A model generated the notes under the pieces. That model searched no databases, was not told where the DNA came from, and worked only from the letters and a program-made list of their open reading frames with translations. Made by a program: the position numbers and the translations under genes. From Rosa chinensis (Eukaryota > Streptophyta > Magnoliopsida > Rosales > Rosaceae), in the NCBI RefSeq assembly GCF_002994745.2, contig NC_037094.1, forward strand, positions 28,122,956 through 28,186,955: DNA of 64,000 nt. The letters run 5' to 3'. Of the stretch, positions 1 to 11,388 are shown piece after piece (position 1 is the stretch's first letter; every line of letters begins with the position of its first letter).

Positions 1-1374
1 CAATCAATTTTCGGGAGCAGTACCAACTGGTGGTGTTTTTAAGACTGCAAGTGCCACTTCAGTTGTTGGAAACGCTAGACTTTGCGGCGGTATTGCTAAT
101 CTTCGACTTCCTGTATGCAAGTCTAATGGAGGAGGATTGTCTCGTAGAATGAAAGTAATGATCTCTTTAGTCTCCGGATTCACTCTTTTCGGATTGACTA
201 TAGTGCTGTCTTTTTTCTTTCTTCGTAAGAAAAGGAAAGAAACTAAATTAAGCACTTTGGGGAACCCTGTTTTGCAAGTTTCATATGCTACACTCCTCAA
301 AGCTACTGACGGGTTCTCTTCAGCTAATTTGATTGGTGTGGGTGCTTTTGGGTCTGTGTACAAAGGAATTCTTGCTGATGATAGAGTTGTTGTCGCTGTG
401 AAGGTGCTTAACATGTTACACCGGGGAGCATCTAAGAGTTTCATGGCGGAATGTGAGGCGTTGAGAAATATTAGACATCGAAATCTGATCAAGATCTTAA
501 CTGCATGTTCAAGTATTGATTCGGAGGCAATGATTTCATGGCTCTTGTTTACGAGTTCATGGACAACGGGAGCTTGGAGGAGTGGTTGCATCCATCAACT
601 GGATCTGGAGAGGTAACAGAAGCACCCAAAATTTTAAGTCTTATTCAGAGGATCGACATTGCAATTGATGTTGCTAGTGCATTGGATTATCTTCACAACC
701 ATTGTGAAACACCGATCATTCATTGTGATGTCAAGCCAAGTAATGTTCTCTTGGATGGTGACCTGACTGGACGTGTTTCTGACTTTGGGCTGTCAAAGTT
801 TCTCTCAGAACCAACCATGAGTGTTTCTGGAAATCAATCGAGCTCTATTGGACTTAGAGGATCAATTGGTCATGCTGCACCAGGTAATGTTTCTCTTACC
901 CTGTTTTGCTGTAAAATATTTCAAAAATAATCAGATGTATTTGATTTATGCACAGATGTAGTGACAAATATTTGTGATATTGTTTGAATTGTAGAGTATG
1001 GTATGGGAAGTGAGGTATCAACACATGGGGATGTCTACAGCTTTGGCATTCTCTTGTTAGAAATGTTTACAGGAAAGAGACCCACTGATCACATGTTCAA
1101 TGACGGCTTGAATCTTCATAATTATGTGAAGACAGCTCTCCCTGAACTTGTCTCCGAGATTTCAATATCACTAGTTCTTCAAGAAGGCACCACCAATGTC
1201 GCTGAAGCTCACAGGCATAGCCGATTGAGTGTGAGAGCACAAAAAATTGAAGAGTGCTTGACTTTGATACTTGGTATAGGAATTGCATGTTCTGTTGAAT
1301 CCCCCACAAACAGAAAGGATATCAATGATGTTGCATCTGAATTGCAATCCATTAAGCGCAATCTTCTCGGCTAG
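1..1374 (+). pseudogene. LRR receptor-like kinase (subfamily XII type), 3' part, frameshifted
   Basis: The gene enters from outside the window. What remains encodes the end of the leucine-rich ectodomain (the typical GAVPTGGVFK...LCGG...PVC region, about 2-121), a transmembrane segment (about 150-210), and a Ser/Thr kinase domain with a glycine loop (GVGAFGSVYKG), VAVK lysine, HCDVKPSNVLLD catalytic loop and DFG. The catalytic loop has Cys instead of Arg before Asp, i.e. a non-RD kinase as is usual for this immune-receptor subfamily (EFR/Xa21 relatives). One intron (884-994, GT..AG) splits the APE codon, which is the usual place. A single-base loss near 520-526 shifts the frame just before the ALVYEFMDNGSLEEWLHP stretch, so the two halves lie in different frames. 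The region after ALPELVSEI also looks shortened. Domain identity is clear; calling it a pseudogene rests on the frameshift. Confidence 0.85.
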
Positions 1375-2070
1375 AACCTTTCAAATTATTAATGTTTTAT
1401 GATGGCTAATAAATTGTTGTATGGATCTTGTATTCTGATCCGTTTTGTTTTTGAATTGTCTCTCTAAGTCTTGTTGCTACCATTTATGGTGGTTCTTGAA
1501 ATTTGCATGTTAATGTACTAAAAAGAATAAAAAATAGTACTAATACTTAATGTGTAAATCTGTAATCCTAAATTGAATCAATGAATCAAGTTAGAGGTGT
1601 CATCAGCTTGATCAGTTGTACTACATCAACCCGACGTTCATTGGGTGATGTTGTGATCCTGAATTTTATCAAGTGAGCATGAAATTGATATTGAGTATGT
1701 ATTTTTGTGTTGTGTGTGATTTTTGTGTTTCTGCTACAGTTGCTGAGGAAATCATTAAAAACAAACAGTAATATTAGTCTAATGTAATGAATATGATTAT
1801 TACTATCAATGACTAAAAATTCGAAAATTTTGTCAAAATTTCGCCGAAATTTTTGTTTTTTTTAAGGGGCGATATATCTTTTGCATACCACATATCTTTC
1901 AACCGAAATTTTGGAAATTTCCCGATATTTCAGGAAATATATCGATATCATCACGAGATATCGCCGAAATTTGCAGAACATTCCAAATCCATCCTCAATT
2001 CCTCAACACGCAAGTCAAACTTTCCAAGTCCAACTCTCTCACATGCAAGGTCCACAGCCCACCACGTGGT
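1375..2070. other. Non-coding flank
   Basis: This AT-rich flank lies downstream of the kinase pseudogene. The part from about 1810 to 1990 is made of degenerate cgaaattt/gaaatttcc-type repeats also seen near 49.7-49.9 kb and 63.48-63.55 kb. I see no gene in it. Confidence 0.5.
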
Positions 2071-2074
2071 GGAC

Positions 2075-2180
2075 CATTGGTTGATTGAAAATTCAATCAA
2101 AAACCCAATTAAGGCACCAAGGATTGAACCTTGGTCTTCCCATTGATCATTTAAAGCCTTGGCCAACTCTGATGCTCGTA
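2075..2180 (-). repeat. Possible tRNA-derived SINE fragment
   Basis: On the minus strand an RNA polymerase III box B-like GGTTCAATCC (2122-2131 on the plus strand as ggattgaacc) follows a box A-like TTGGCCAAGG about 40 bases upstream. This arrangement is typical of tRNA-derived SINE heads. No target duplication or tail was found, so the call is weak. Confidence 0.3.
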
Positions 2181-2978
2181 CCTTTATGTTCATCCATTGT
2201 AGTATATATTCATTTGCCTAAGAATTTGAAAAGAGTTAATTCGATTCAAGTCCTTTTTGTTATATAAAAATTAGATCTAGTCCGCGCATATTTTCTTATT
2301 AATTGCGGTCCATTTGCTTTTTTTAATAGTCCATTTTGCCCATGGAATTAAATAAGGTAAATAATTTCAAATTCACTAATTAGATAACAATTTTAGCTCA
2401 ATTTTAAATTTTAAATTCAAATTCCAAAATTTACAATTCATCAATAATAATTTTCAGATAAAGAAGACTGAATGCATTCATATAACTTAATGTACCTAAG
2501 ATGTAGGTCTAATACTTATATACCTACATTATAGGATGAAAAACATTAGAACAAAAATTCAAACATTATTGCCTCATTTGTATCTATGTAGTAGGTATTT
2601 GAAGTTGTATCGTAGAGATTTAATCTACCTAGACATACGAAGCAGGAAAACAAAACATAGAATATATTCTCAATCTAATCAAAAGGTACAAATATGTATA
2701 TATCGTACTTATACCTAATTACAAGATAAAATGTATGAAAGAGAAAATGTGAGATAATGAGAGAACCTTAGATATAGAGATATAGAGAGAAACTTGATTT
2801 TTTTTTAAACTTGTGAAATCTTACCTATAAATAAGGCATATAAATGTGAAATAAAAATGTCTAATCAAATTCTATGACAAATATAAGGCACTATGAATAA
2901 ATCCTAGTGGATTAAGTAAAACCAATGGAGGATGATATGACTGTAAATCCATGTAGTTGAGCTTGGAAAGGATCATAC

Positions 2979-3450
2979 CAAATATAAAGAAGTCCAAGCT
3001 CCGGTTGGACGTGTATTCATATATTAACATTTTTTCATCATTTTGAATGCAGCAGCCCAAAAGCTGCACAAGATTACGGTGCTGAAGTTTGGCTATCAGT
3101 ATAACTTCATTTTTGAACTCCCTCATTCCTTGACCAGATTCCTTGGATCGCCTCTTTACAGCTATTTCTTTCCCTCCTATCAATGTACCCTATTGATCGT
3201 TGTTCATAAAAGTCATGAAATTTATCATAAGGGTAGCTCATTTCAATTTGCATACAATTGCATTACCTTGTACACAGGTCCAAAACCGCCTTGTCCCAGT
3301 TTGTTGTTGCTTGAAAAGTTATCAGTGGCATCAGCAATAGTGGTGAAGTCAAATAGCGGCAACTCCATGTCTTCCCTTTCTTCTTCACAGTAATCCATTC
3401 TGCAATCCAGCAATCTTCTAACATCTGAATAGTGGATATCGTCATCATGA
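2979..3450 (-). pseudogene. S-domain (G-type lectin) receptor kinase fragment, two exons
   Basis: Two adjoining exons of an S-domain receptor-like kinase survive on the minus strand. The first (about 3267-3450) encodes the juxtamembrane end and glycine loop, including [19 protein letters not shown] and [14 protein letters not shown] donor follows, and the next exon (2979-3189) encodes the [10 protein letters not shown] lysine region, helix C and [10 protein letters not shown], ending at a second GT donor after SLDFFIF. Exon borders match the family's usual structure. The lectin, SLG and PAN domains upstream and the catalytic half of the kinase downstream are absent, so this is a remnant. Confidence 0.75.
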
Positions 3451-3679
3451 ATCATGAATGTGTTTTTGTCAATGGTTGTGATTAGATAATATCATAATTG
3501 CAGATCACTAATTATGGAACAATTATAAAGTTTACTATTTTGGACTGAAGGTAATATACTTTAGTTATCAATTTCAAACAAGAAATCAATTGGACAATAA
3601 AATATTGCTAATGTTACGTTTTTCCATAAATTTCAAAATAATGATTACATCGCAATTAATCAAGAATACAATAAATGCC

Positions 3680-4445
3680 TTTAAAATTAGGGGTGTGCAA
3701 AACATTATACAAACCGGCCAAACCGGTCAAAACCGACCGATAAATATGGTTTGGTTAAGGTTTTTTAACTTTAAAAATTGAAAATCGGTTCAATACCGAA
3801 CCAAACCATTTATGAATTGGGTTGGTTTGGTTTCTTTTGTACTTAAACCGCGGAACCCGAACTGACCGGTATGTTTGAAATATAAGAGAAAGAGTTTTTT
3901 TTTTATATATACACATAATAAATATATATTCATTTGTCCGGTTTGTTCTAAGTAAGTTCTAAATCTCCAGTTATAACTTTATTCTCAAGTGATATACTAT
4001 CATATTGAATTCAAGGCCCAAAGGCCTAAAACCTTAGTATATAATCGCTACAATTTTTTTGATCCATTCATATCACATCTCTGATTATTAAGCTAGTATT
4101 GATGTCTAAGTCGTTAAATAAGTGTTTAGGTTTTAGTTTTGGACTATATGTTTTGGATCTTAATTATTGAATTTTAAATTTAGATCATTTAACATAAGAA
4201 TTGAGATTGAATTTTTACAATGAATTTTTTCATAAATAGAATGTTAATATTATATAGGTGAAAACCGCCTAACCGACCAAACCAAACCATCTTTAATTGG
4301 ATTGGATTGGGTCGGATTGAGCTTTTTTTATTTTTTATTTTTTTATGACAGGTTTTCCAAAATGCCTAAACCGCTCATTTTGGCATAGAGACGGTTTGGA
4401 GTCAAAACCGATCAAACCCAATCCGTGTGCAGCCCTATTTAAAAT
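3680..4445. mobile_element. Non-autonomous hAT-type element with 8-bp TSD
   Basis: The element body is 3688-4437 (750 bp). It starts TAGGGGTGTGCA and ends with the near-inverted TGTGCAGCCCTA. It is flanked by the direct repeat TTTAAAAT at 3680-3687 and 4438-4445, the 8-bp duplication made by hAT transposases. The interior is AT-rich with many repeats of the CCGAACCAAACC and GGTTTGGTT type, and no transposase is encoded. Confidence 0.75.
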
Positions 4446-4701
4446 TAGTATTTTCAGCTTTTAAGATATTTAATAAGGGTATATTCGGAATGCACGAAAA
4501 TGAAAATTGGTAGTGTTAAGTCAGCAAAATATAAATGGAAAGAAATCCAATGTGGCAGTTGAGTCATAGGACCGCGATTAACAAAAAAAATCAACCGGAC
4601 TATATCTAATAAGGGGTGTGAATTTTGGACTTAGATCTAATTACACTACTGCATTTTGTATTACTTTTGTCATTTTATATATGTATCTTTACCATAAGGC
4701 C

Positions 4702-4868
4702 TGCTCACTAAAGGGATAGTTTTTAAGGGATTGTGAGAGACAAGTGAATCTGACAGCTGAAAATAAATGCACAGTTTTAAGTTATTATAATTTCTGTTTT
4801 TATATTTAATACATGTGGTTAAAATGCATTTGTCCCTCATAGTCCCTTAAAACTGTCCCTTAGGTGAG

Positions 4869-4870
<2 letters not shown>
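4702..4870. mobile_element. Short MITE with about 45-bp inverted ends
   Basis: The left end TGCTCACTAAAGGGA and the inverse of the right end TGCTCACCTAAGGGA match, and the similarity continues for about 45 bases (AGTTTTTAAGGGA / AGTTTTAAGGGA). It encodes no protein. The right side runs directly into a TA microsatellite, so the target duplication cannot be read. Confidence 0.6.

Positions 4871-4930
<60 letters not shown>
4871..4930. repeat. (TA)n microsatellite
   Basis: About 29 TA units lie directly against the 5' end of a foldback element. A shorter TA run (5331-5342) follows the element, as if it had inserted within a TA array. Confidence 0.95.
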
Positions 4931-4934
<4 letters not shown>

Positions 4935-5330
4935 TCCTATCCAGAGCGGAGCTCCGCTTTGAAAATTAACGTGTGAAGTTCGAGTTTTGGGTCACTTTTC
5001 GGTCGCATATCCACATCTCGACCGTTCAGTTTTTAGGTACTAGTGTATAGATCGTCTCTGCAAATTTTCAGCCAAAATGATGATCGTTAAGGCATTGATA
5101 ACTGCCTTAAAGCTAGTACGGTTCAGGTTGACAGATTCAGTCCGTCCATTGGTTTAAGCGAGTTAGATACCTTAACGATCATCAATTTGGTTGAAAATTT
5201 GCAGAGATGATCTATACACTAGTACCTAAAAACTGAACGGTCGAAATGTGGATATGCGACCGAAAAGTGACCCAAAATTCGAACTTCACACGTTAATTCC
5301 AAAGCGGAGCTCCGCTCTAGATCGGATCTG
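4931..5330. mobile_element. 400-bp foldback element in a TA microsatellite
   Basis: The ends CAGATCC and GGATCTG are inverted copies, and complementarity extends through most of the element. Each arm contains TCCGCT-type ends, CTGAACGGT, CTAAAAACTGAACGGTCG and GATCGTTAAGG-type motifs. There is no coding capacity. A relative of the same family lies at 46060-46466 and shares the CTAGTGTAT, CCTAAAAACTGAACGGT and TTAACGATCA motifs. Both are bounded by TA repeats, as in MITE families that target TA microsatellites. Confidence 0.8.
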
Positions 5331-5342
5331 TATATATATATA

Positions 5343-6180
5343 TTACATTGTAATATATCAATGAAGATATGCATTTATTTTCTATAATTTACATCATTAT
5401 TGTAAATTGTGGTACCATCGATCACCTTGCTACTAGCTATTTAATTCTCAAAGATTGTAATGCTACTGATCTATGCTTGAAAATGCCACCACAGAAGAAA
5501 AGTCCAACTTAATCAACGGAAAGCGCACCACAGGTACTTTTTTCTTTCTTTATCAGCAAGAAAGTTTTCCATTGTATTCCTTTTTTTTTTTTTTTTTTTC
5601 ATCTGTCATGATATCGTAATTTTGACAGTTTATGGGACAAAATACGCTGTTAATTTATGACTCTTTCTGCAGATTGACGTGTTCTACTATGCAAAAATTA
5701 GATAAGCCATTATATCATCAAGTACTTTAATATGCTGTGATTTTGTAATTATAATAATATATCACAAAACTACAAGAAGAATATGATATAGTGAAAAGAC
5801 ATGAAAGTTGAACAGGAATTCAGGATATGAAGTAATTGTTTTGCATTCCCATATTTTTTGGAGAATAAGAAAGTTTTACATAGGATTAAAAGACACAACT
5901 TGACTGCCTTGAATTCACAAATTTGGAGTCTCATGAACCTTTAGACTAATTGCTTATACAATGTTCATATTTGCCTGATCTGACTTCTGCAAAATTTGGA
6001 AATCTTTCTTCACCTCAGAATCAGCTTCAGGAATACAGCCGGCCAGTTTCCCCTCCACACAAGTGATTTGATTCAGTGGATGATCAAACTATCAACTGAA
6101 GCCTCTTCTTCATCTTGACTCAGTAGCGAGTTTTGAAATGAGTACGTTTTGTATCCAAGATCCGCTTCATTAGTGTTCAC
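5343..6180. other. Non-coding, start of SAUR block A
   Basis: No gene is visible. A T20 tract lies at about 5580-5600. From about 5800 the sequence resembles 18.2-18.6 kb, i.e. the 3' flank of a SAUR gene. Confidence 0.5.
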
Positions 6181-6330
6181 TTACACACTTAAGTGAGAAG
6201 TGAGATCAATGAAGGTGTCCTCACTGCAAGGAATTGTGATACCATGCACCCATGGGATGATGGTATCTGAATTCTTCTTCAGCTTGCATTGACTCAGCAA
6301 ATCCTGAAAAAAGTTTTCTAGGAAAATTGC
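6181..6330 (-). pseudogene. Truncated SAUR pseudogene (SAUR-a of block A)
   Basis: The minus strand keeps only the C-terminal half of a SAUR protein: the [23 protein letters not shown] and DLTS region and the LSV-stop at 6181-6183. Compared with the intact SAUR genes it has two extra four-base insertions, one next to the HPMG codons (about 6244-6250) and one in the SQAEEE codons (about 6286-6290). Both shift the frame. No start region with MGFRLPG is found upstream. Its equivalent in block B is the intact gene at 18596-18847. Confidence 0.75.
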
Positions 6331-6960
6331 TCAATGTTTTCTAGTACTAATTAATGTGCTATGGAAGTATCTCATCATTGATTATTCTACAGTTTACAAA
6401 CAAAACTTGGTGGTGCTTGAGAAATGTGCAGCTTTGGTGTGTTTCATGTATGGTCTCTAGGCTCAACAAGCTAAAAGAACAATGCATACAGTCAATTTAG
6501 AAATTTCGATTAATTGACCACAATTGGAGACTAGAAAAATTAGTTATTCACAATGATATTAAAAGAAAGTGATGATATAAGAAAACACATACATTGCTTT
6601 TTGATTGAAAAACTTTACCGAAAACTAGTATGTTGGGATACTAGTGTATATAAGAAGCACGTGCAAGACATGAGAGGCGCCACTCCAAAGATCAGATCAA
6701 AGTATAGGAGCTCTAAAATTGGCTATTGGTTTTTTCAGTTTGTTCTAAAATGATATTATCATATATGGAAATCCCCTTTAACGGCCTCACTTCAAGCACA
6801 ATTTGAATTCATAAAAGTATGCTTTCAATACATCTGATATCAGGTCAAGTTCGTATAAAGATTATTCACAAAATATTAACATGGATAGATGCCATAAGCA
6901 GCCAAAATTTGTTCGTTTTGAACTGGACCCTCCTCAAGGTAATCGAGATATGGTTTTAGT

Positions 6961-7239
6961 TTTTTTTTTCCCATTTTTCTCATGTGGGATGTATATATTC
7001 TCAACACGCCCCCGCACGTGTGGCGAATTTTCAAGCCATACACGTGAACAACTTATGGGTGACGTGGAGCCCGTGTGGCCGTTAGGCATGCACACGTGGG
7101 TAACCTGCTCTAATACCATGATAAAGTAATCTGGGGTTCACATCTAAAACCAATTGGCAATGGATAGAGTGGCCCAAACCCTTATAAACCCATAGGCAAG
7201 GTCCCATTTTTCCCATGTGGGATGTATATATTCTCAACA
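6961..7239 (-). mobile_element. TRIM-like miniature LTR retroelement, 3' LTR truncated
   Basis: Read on the minus strand, a 121-bp LTR (7239 down to 7119) starts TGTTGAGAATATA and ends TATCA. It is followed at once by TGGTATTAGAGC (7107-7118), one base away from the primer site for initiator tRNA-Met. After about 90 bases of non-coding interior comes a G-rich tract (CGGGGGCG), and the second LTR begins at 7006 with the same TGTTGAGAATATA. Only its first 45 bases or so remain. The element sits where blocks B and C have a U6 gene. Confidence 0.6.
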
Positions 7240-8132
7240 CTATCAGTGATTCGGTCCTTCTCTTAATGCATCTCCTTCTCTTCTGATTCCAGTGACTCGT
7301 TTTTCTTCCTTGCTGTATGCTTTTTGTGAGTTGTTGAACTATCAGTGACCCGGTCCTATACAATATATCGGTCCTTTACTCTATAATGAATGCGAATGAC
7401 AAACTGAAACTGTTGCTCCCCACCTGTTTTATGAAATGCGTCTGGCAACCTCTTCTCTTTCTTATGCTTACTTGAACTCTCAATATTCCTTTCACATTTT
7501 GTGTATATATTCCGGGGTTTAAAAGGTTAGCTCAACTTGTTGCATTCATAACCTGAATGCTGCGCAGGCAATCCCTTTCTGCAGATATATGTTAAGAACG
7601 AAGTATTCCGCATTGTTAATTTTGGATGGTTTGGACATCCCTTTATGCAGATATATATGTTAAGCCATAATTTGATACTATAGGCTAGCTGTAGGAGGCT
7701 GTATACATTATTTGCTGCAAGATAGTAACTAATGGAAATTGTGTGGCAAAAAACAAGACAAGTTAGTTGATGAGAATTGGACTTCATTGTTTGTTCCCAG
7801 TGTTATCCTGGGAGACCTAAGTTTACATGGGCTGCGTACAGAATTTTACTTTCTTTCAGTTCAAAATTGGAACCGAGATTTTTGCAGAAATTGTTGTACA
7901 AGATTCATACAATATCGCCATTTGTCTGCTAATTCATTACTTTTGTATCTTTCAGTTCAGCTCCATTGCAGCTTTAAAGTCATAGAAGCTCCGCCTCAGC
8001 TAAAGAGACATGCCGATTCAGTTGATGATGAATCATGGCCTCGCCTCTTCTTCATCTTAACTCAGCAGCATGTCTGAAATTTGGTTGCTTTTTGAATATG
8101 AAGTTGGATCATATTTTCTTCTCATCTTTCAG
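7240..8132. other. 3' flank of SAUR-b, paralogous to 20.64-21.59 and 36.18-37.11 kb
   Basis: This stretch is non-coding but clearly alignable with the corresponding stretches of blocks B and C. Open frames here are also present in the paralogs as unrelated, broken readings, so no gene is called. Confidence 0.6.
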
Positions 8133-8432
8133 TCACACACTCAAGCTGGAAGTGAGATCAAGGAAGGTGTCTTCACTGCAAGGGATTGTGATACCGCCCA
8201 TTGGATGATCGTATCCAAATTCTTCTTCAGCTTGACTCAGCAAATCCATAAATGAAGGTTGGTTCAAGTATGATATTGGAATCACAAATCGCTTCTTCTG
8301 GCTCTCTCCGACATACACTGCAAAATAGCCTTTTGGGATATCTAAGGTCTTTGAAGCCGTCTTGTTTGCATTAGATGAAGATCGGGTAAGACTTCTTTTG
8401 GGGCTAACAATTCCAGGCAGCTTGAAACCCAT
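8133..8432 (-). CDS. SAUR family protein (SAUR-b, block A)
   Basis: This intronless 99-residue protein is of the small auxin-up RNA family. Known members block PP2C.D phosphatases, which leaves plasma-membrane proton pumps active and promotes acid growth; here that role is inferred from family. It starts [15 protein letters not shown] and has the auxin-inducible core: [55 protein letters not shown], ending LTSSLSV. It differs at about seven positions from the block B copy. Its promoter is odd: where the B and C copies have TATATATA about 120 bases upstream, this copy reads TAGATATA (8553-8560), so its expression may have changed. Confidence 0.92.
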   Translation of the reverse strand: MGFKLPGIVSPKRSLTRSSSNANKTASKTLDIPKGYFAVYVGESQKKRFVIPISYLNQPSFMDLLSQAEEEFGYDHPMGGITIPCSEDTFLDLTSSLSV

Positions 8433-10983
8433 GGCTTATATATTTCCAAGTGGATAAACAATAAAAAGACTCGAAAGGATCTGGGAAAGAGAGAAAGCTT
8501 TGATGTTTGATGAATGAGAGGAGTTGAGTTTCTGATTATTGATTTGTGTATGTAGATATAGATGATGAAAGGGTGTGTGGAAGATCATCGGCTACATGAA
8601 ATGAGTGGTTAACCTTGGCAGCAATGAGGGACACTAGCTTGTTTCAAATCAAGAAATCACATGGGTTTGTCTTGCCATTCACGTAACTCATCCCCCAACA
8701 GAAGCATATGCTGCTGTCCTTCTTTTCAAACGTCTTGCCCTACTTCCTTGAGATGACAGACAATAGAGGGTCACAGGGATCAGAAGTGAGTTATCTGTCT
8801 AATAAATTGGTGGATCACCAAGCCAGCCTACCATGTGGTCTTGCTGCTTCATGTATGATATCCATGATCTCCAATGCCAACAAACTGACCAAGTATTTCA
8901 TTTGTCTAGTCAATCAAGGAAAGTCAATTGATGATCAGGCATGACAAGCTAACAACACAGGTATTGATTATATATTTGAATATCAGTTCCAGCTACCTAT
9001 TGAGATCCCAGTGATAAGAAATTATTGTATTCATGATTAGGTTGAGCCAGTTAGAAACTTGCACAAAGCTCTGAAGTTAATAATTTAAACTTAACCTACT
9101 AGTTCCAACCACATAAGAAGATTGCAAACTCTATTAAATGGTTGACATTTTTGATGTATGCATGCCCCGTCTCTCTATCTTTCCACAGAACATAGATATT
9201 TCCTCATGCATCAAAACCTTAGTCGTATGCCTCAAAGGAACCCTCTTACAATCGTACCTCTTTATTTGCATGCATTAGATATGCCCATATAAGCCTACTC
9301 ACACGTGTGTTGTTTTGTAGGAAAAATAGCAGTCTTGACCAAATGCTAACTAGTATAAGGTATCATAAACTTGCATTGATGTTGAGAATCTTTACTGAAA
9401 TTAAGAAAAGGTTTCTTGTCTCCCAGGATTTCCCAGCAGTGTATTCAATTCTAAAACTCCAAAGTCAATTTCCGATGTTTGTTAGAGCATGCTGTTGATC
9501 CTGGAATTCGTGGTACCATTTCCCTGCTGGAACTTAATTCTTAGGGAAAGATAATAACTCTTTTCATGCACTCCAGTTTTCGATTTTCTATCCTTTTTTA
9601 CTGCAAGAAATTTTCTTTTGCATTTCTACACTGTTTGTTAACTTCCTTTTCCCCTCTGCATATTTGAGGTAATTGTTTACAGTTTAAGTTGACCTGCCAT
9701 TGTTTACACATGAGAAACAAGATGCCCGTGTCTATTGTTAGTATTCTCTTGGTGTTTTATTCCTAAAAGAGGCATTGAGTATTTTCTGAATTTTTTATAT
9801 GTTAAGCTGTTATTTAAAATGGTTTTTGAAACCCTTTTACTCACACAAGCGAGAAATATATGCAACAGTTTTGTCTCTGTCTTATTGTGTTAAAGTTGAG
9901 TTCAAAGATCACCATTTAGTCCTTTGCTTTTTCGTTTATTTCTATTTTCTTTGTGATGTTGCTGTTCTTTAATGCCTTATTCACTGCCTCTAGCTTTCAA
10001 GTTGCCAATTGATCATGATTATAAATGGGATGTTCCTTTGAAAATAAAATTACTTAAGTGATGATTGTACTTGGTTTTGCAAACTATGAATCTAATGACG
10101 GCTGCACCTCCAACTTTGGTCATGTACTTTTCAAAATTTACGTACTTTGTTGTTATTCTTGCATCTCCACTTAGCATGAAATATTTTTTTAAGAAAGTTC
10201 TCTTTACTTGGATTTTGCAGTTGTTCTCAAACAATGATAGGCCTGGTGGCTGGTCTTAGCTGAGATAACTAAAGTTGTATGATGTATGTCATGGACTTAA
10301 CATAAGTTGTCACTGGCTCCAACGTGAACACCCTGGTTTTTCACTAACAGATACGGTGGTTAAATTATATGTTACATGTCAGAAACAGTAATGGAAATCA
10401 AATGATACCTGTGTGCTATGCATTGAGGAACAACTTGTCCTGTCACTCATGTGAATGACAGGAGGATTGAACTTTCAAAATGCAGGTCTGGATTCTGGAA
10501 CAACTTTTGAGAAATAACTTCAATGAAATCATCAGTTCTATTTGCCAGTAGTATAGCCATGTCATATAATTGAGTTTTCATTTAACCATTAGATTCTCAA
10601 GTTTGGTTTTTGGGTGCTGCAGTGGCAATCAGGCCAAGGAGCTAGAAAATAATGAAAAATAAGAAAGCTGAAGAGGACTTAAAATATATTCCCATACTTT
10701 TCTTGATAGCAATAAAGAAGTTTACAAGGGATTGAAACACAGAATACTGTGCGTTCAAAATTGGAGTCCTGATTTTGGACCAATGTCATCATTTGTCTGC
10801 TTCAAAAATTTTGTGTCTTCCTGCTCAGCTCTATTGCAGCTTCAGTGTTCCCGAAGTTTTCCTTGAACAGGTGTGAGTCCATTCAGTTGGATGATCAAGC
10901 ATAGACTCGTCTTCATCTTGAGTCAGCAGTGAGTTTCGAAATGAGGAGGTTTTGGATCCAAGATCCACTTCATTAGTGTTCCT
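8433..10983. other. SAUR-b upstream and SAUR-c downstream sequence
   Basis: This segment is collinear with 37413-39987 in block C, and its first 1.5 kb also with 21894-23410 in block B. It contains the SAUR-b promoter on the left and the SAUR-c 3' region on the right. I see no further gene; short open frames are not conserved between the copies. Confidence 0.6.
8553..8560 (-). promoter_or_regulatory. Degenerate TATA box of the 8133 SAUR
   Basis: The plus strand reads TAGATATA here, against TATATATA at the same distance from the ATG in the block B and C paralogs. This is a point change inside the box. Confidence 0.55.
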
Positions 10984-11265
10984 TCACACACTTAGGCGGG
11001 AAGTGAGATAAAGGAAGGTGTCTTCACTGCAAGGAATTGTGAGACCACCCATTGGATGATCGTATCCAAATTCTTCTTCAGACTGACTCAGCAAATCCAG
11101 GAACAGAGGTTGGTTCAAATATGATACTGGAATCACAAATCTCTTCATCTGTTTCTTCCCAACATAGACTGCAAGATAACCTTTTGGGACATCTAAGGTC
11201 TTAGCAGCAGATAGAGATTGAATAAGACTTTTGGCATTAACAATTCCAGGCAACCGGAATCCCAT
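10984..11265 (-). CDS. SAUR family protein (SAUR-c, block A)
   Basis: This 93-residue SAUR protein starts [14 protein letters not shown] and runs through [53 protein letters not shown] and SRLSV. It differs from the SAUR-b type by the GKKQMKRF stretch in place of GESQKKRF, and by SEEE for AEEE. It has no intron. A TATA box lies 116 bases or more upstream. The block C counterpart (39988-40272) is a pseudogene with a stop at exactly the Gln of GKKQ, so this may be the only working SAUR-c in the window. Confidence 0.92.
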   Translation of the reverse strand: MGFRLPGIVNAKSLIQSLSAAKTLDVPKGYLAVYVGKKQMKRFVIPVSYLNQPLFLDLLSQSEEEFGYDHPMGGLTIPCSEDTFLYLTSRLSV

Positions 11266-11380
11266 GGTTTCTATATGAGTTGAAGAAAGCGGAAAAGAGT
11301 TCGAAGGACTTGGGAAACAGAGAAGGTTTTGAATTCAAGGCAAGGAGAAAACTTAACTTCCTGATCTCAAATAATCGGTT

Positions 11381-11388
11381 TATATATA
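11381..11388 (-). promoter_or_regulatory. TATA box of the 10984 SAUR
   Basis: TATATATA lies about 116 bases upstream of the ATG, the same spacing as in the other SAUR copies (16289-16296, 18973-18980, 22014-22021, 37533-37540, 42512-42519). Confidence 0.6.

Noticed and set aside
2262..4625. A possible large element with inverted ends around attagat-tagtccg...gcggtcc
   Set aside because: Similarity of the ends is only moderate, no target duplication was found, and other elements are nested within.
7739..8255. Plus-strand open frames opposite and beside SAUR-b, recurring in blocks B and C
   Set aside because: They overlap the SAUR gene or its 3' flank antisense; their recurrence follows from the duplication, and the frames change between copies.
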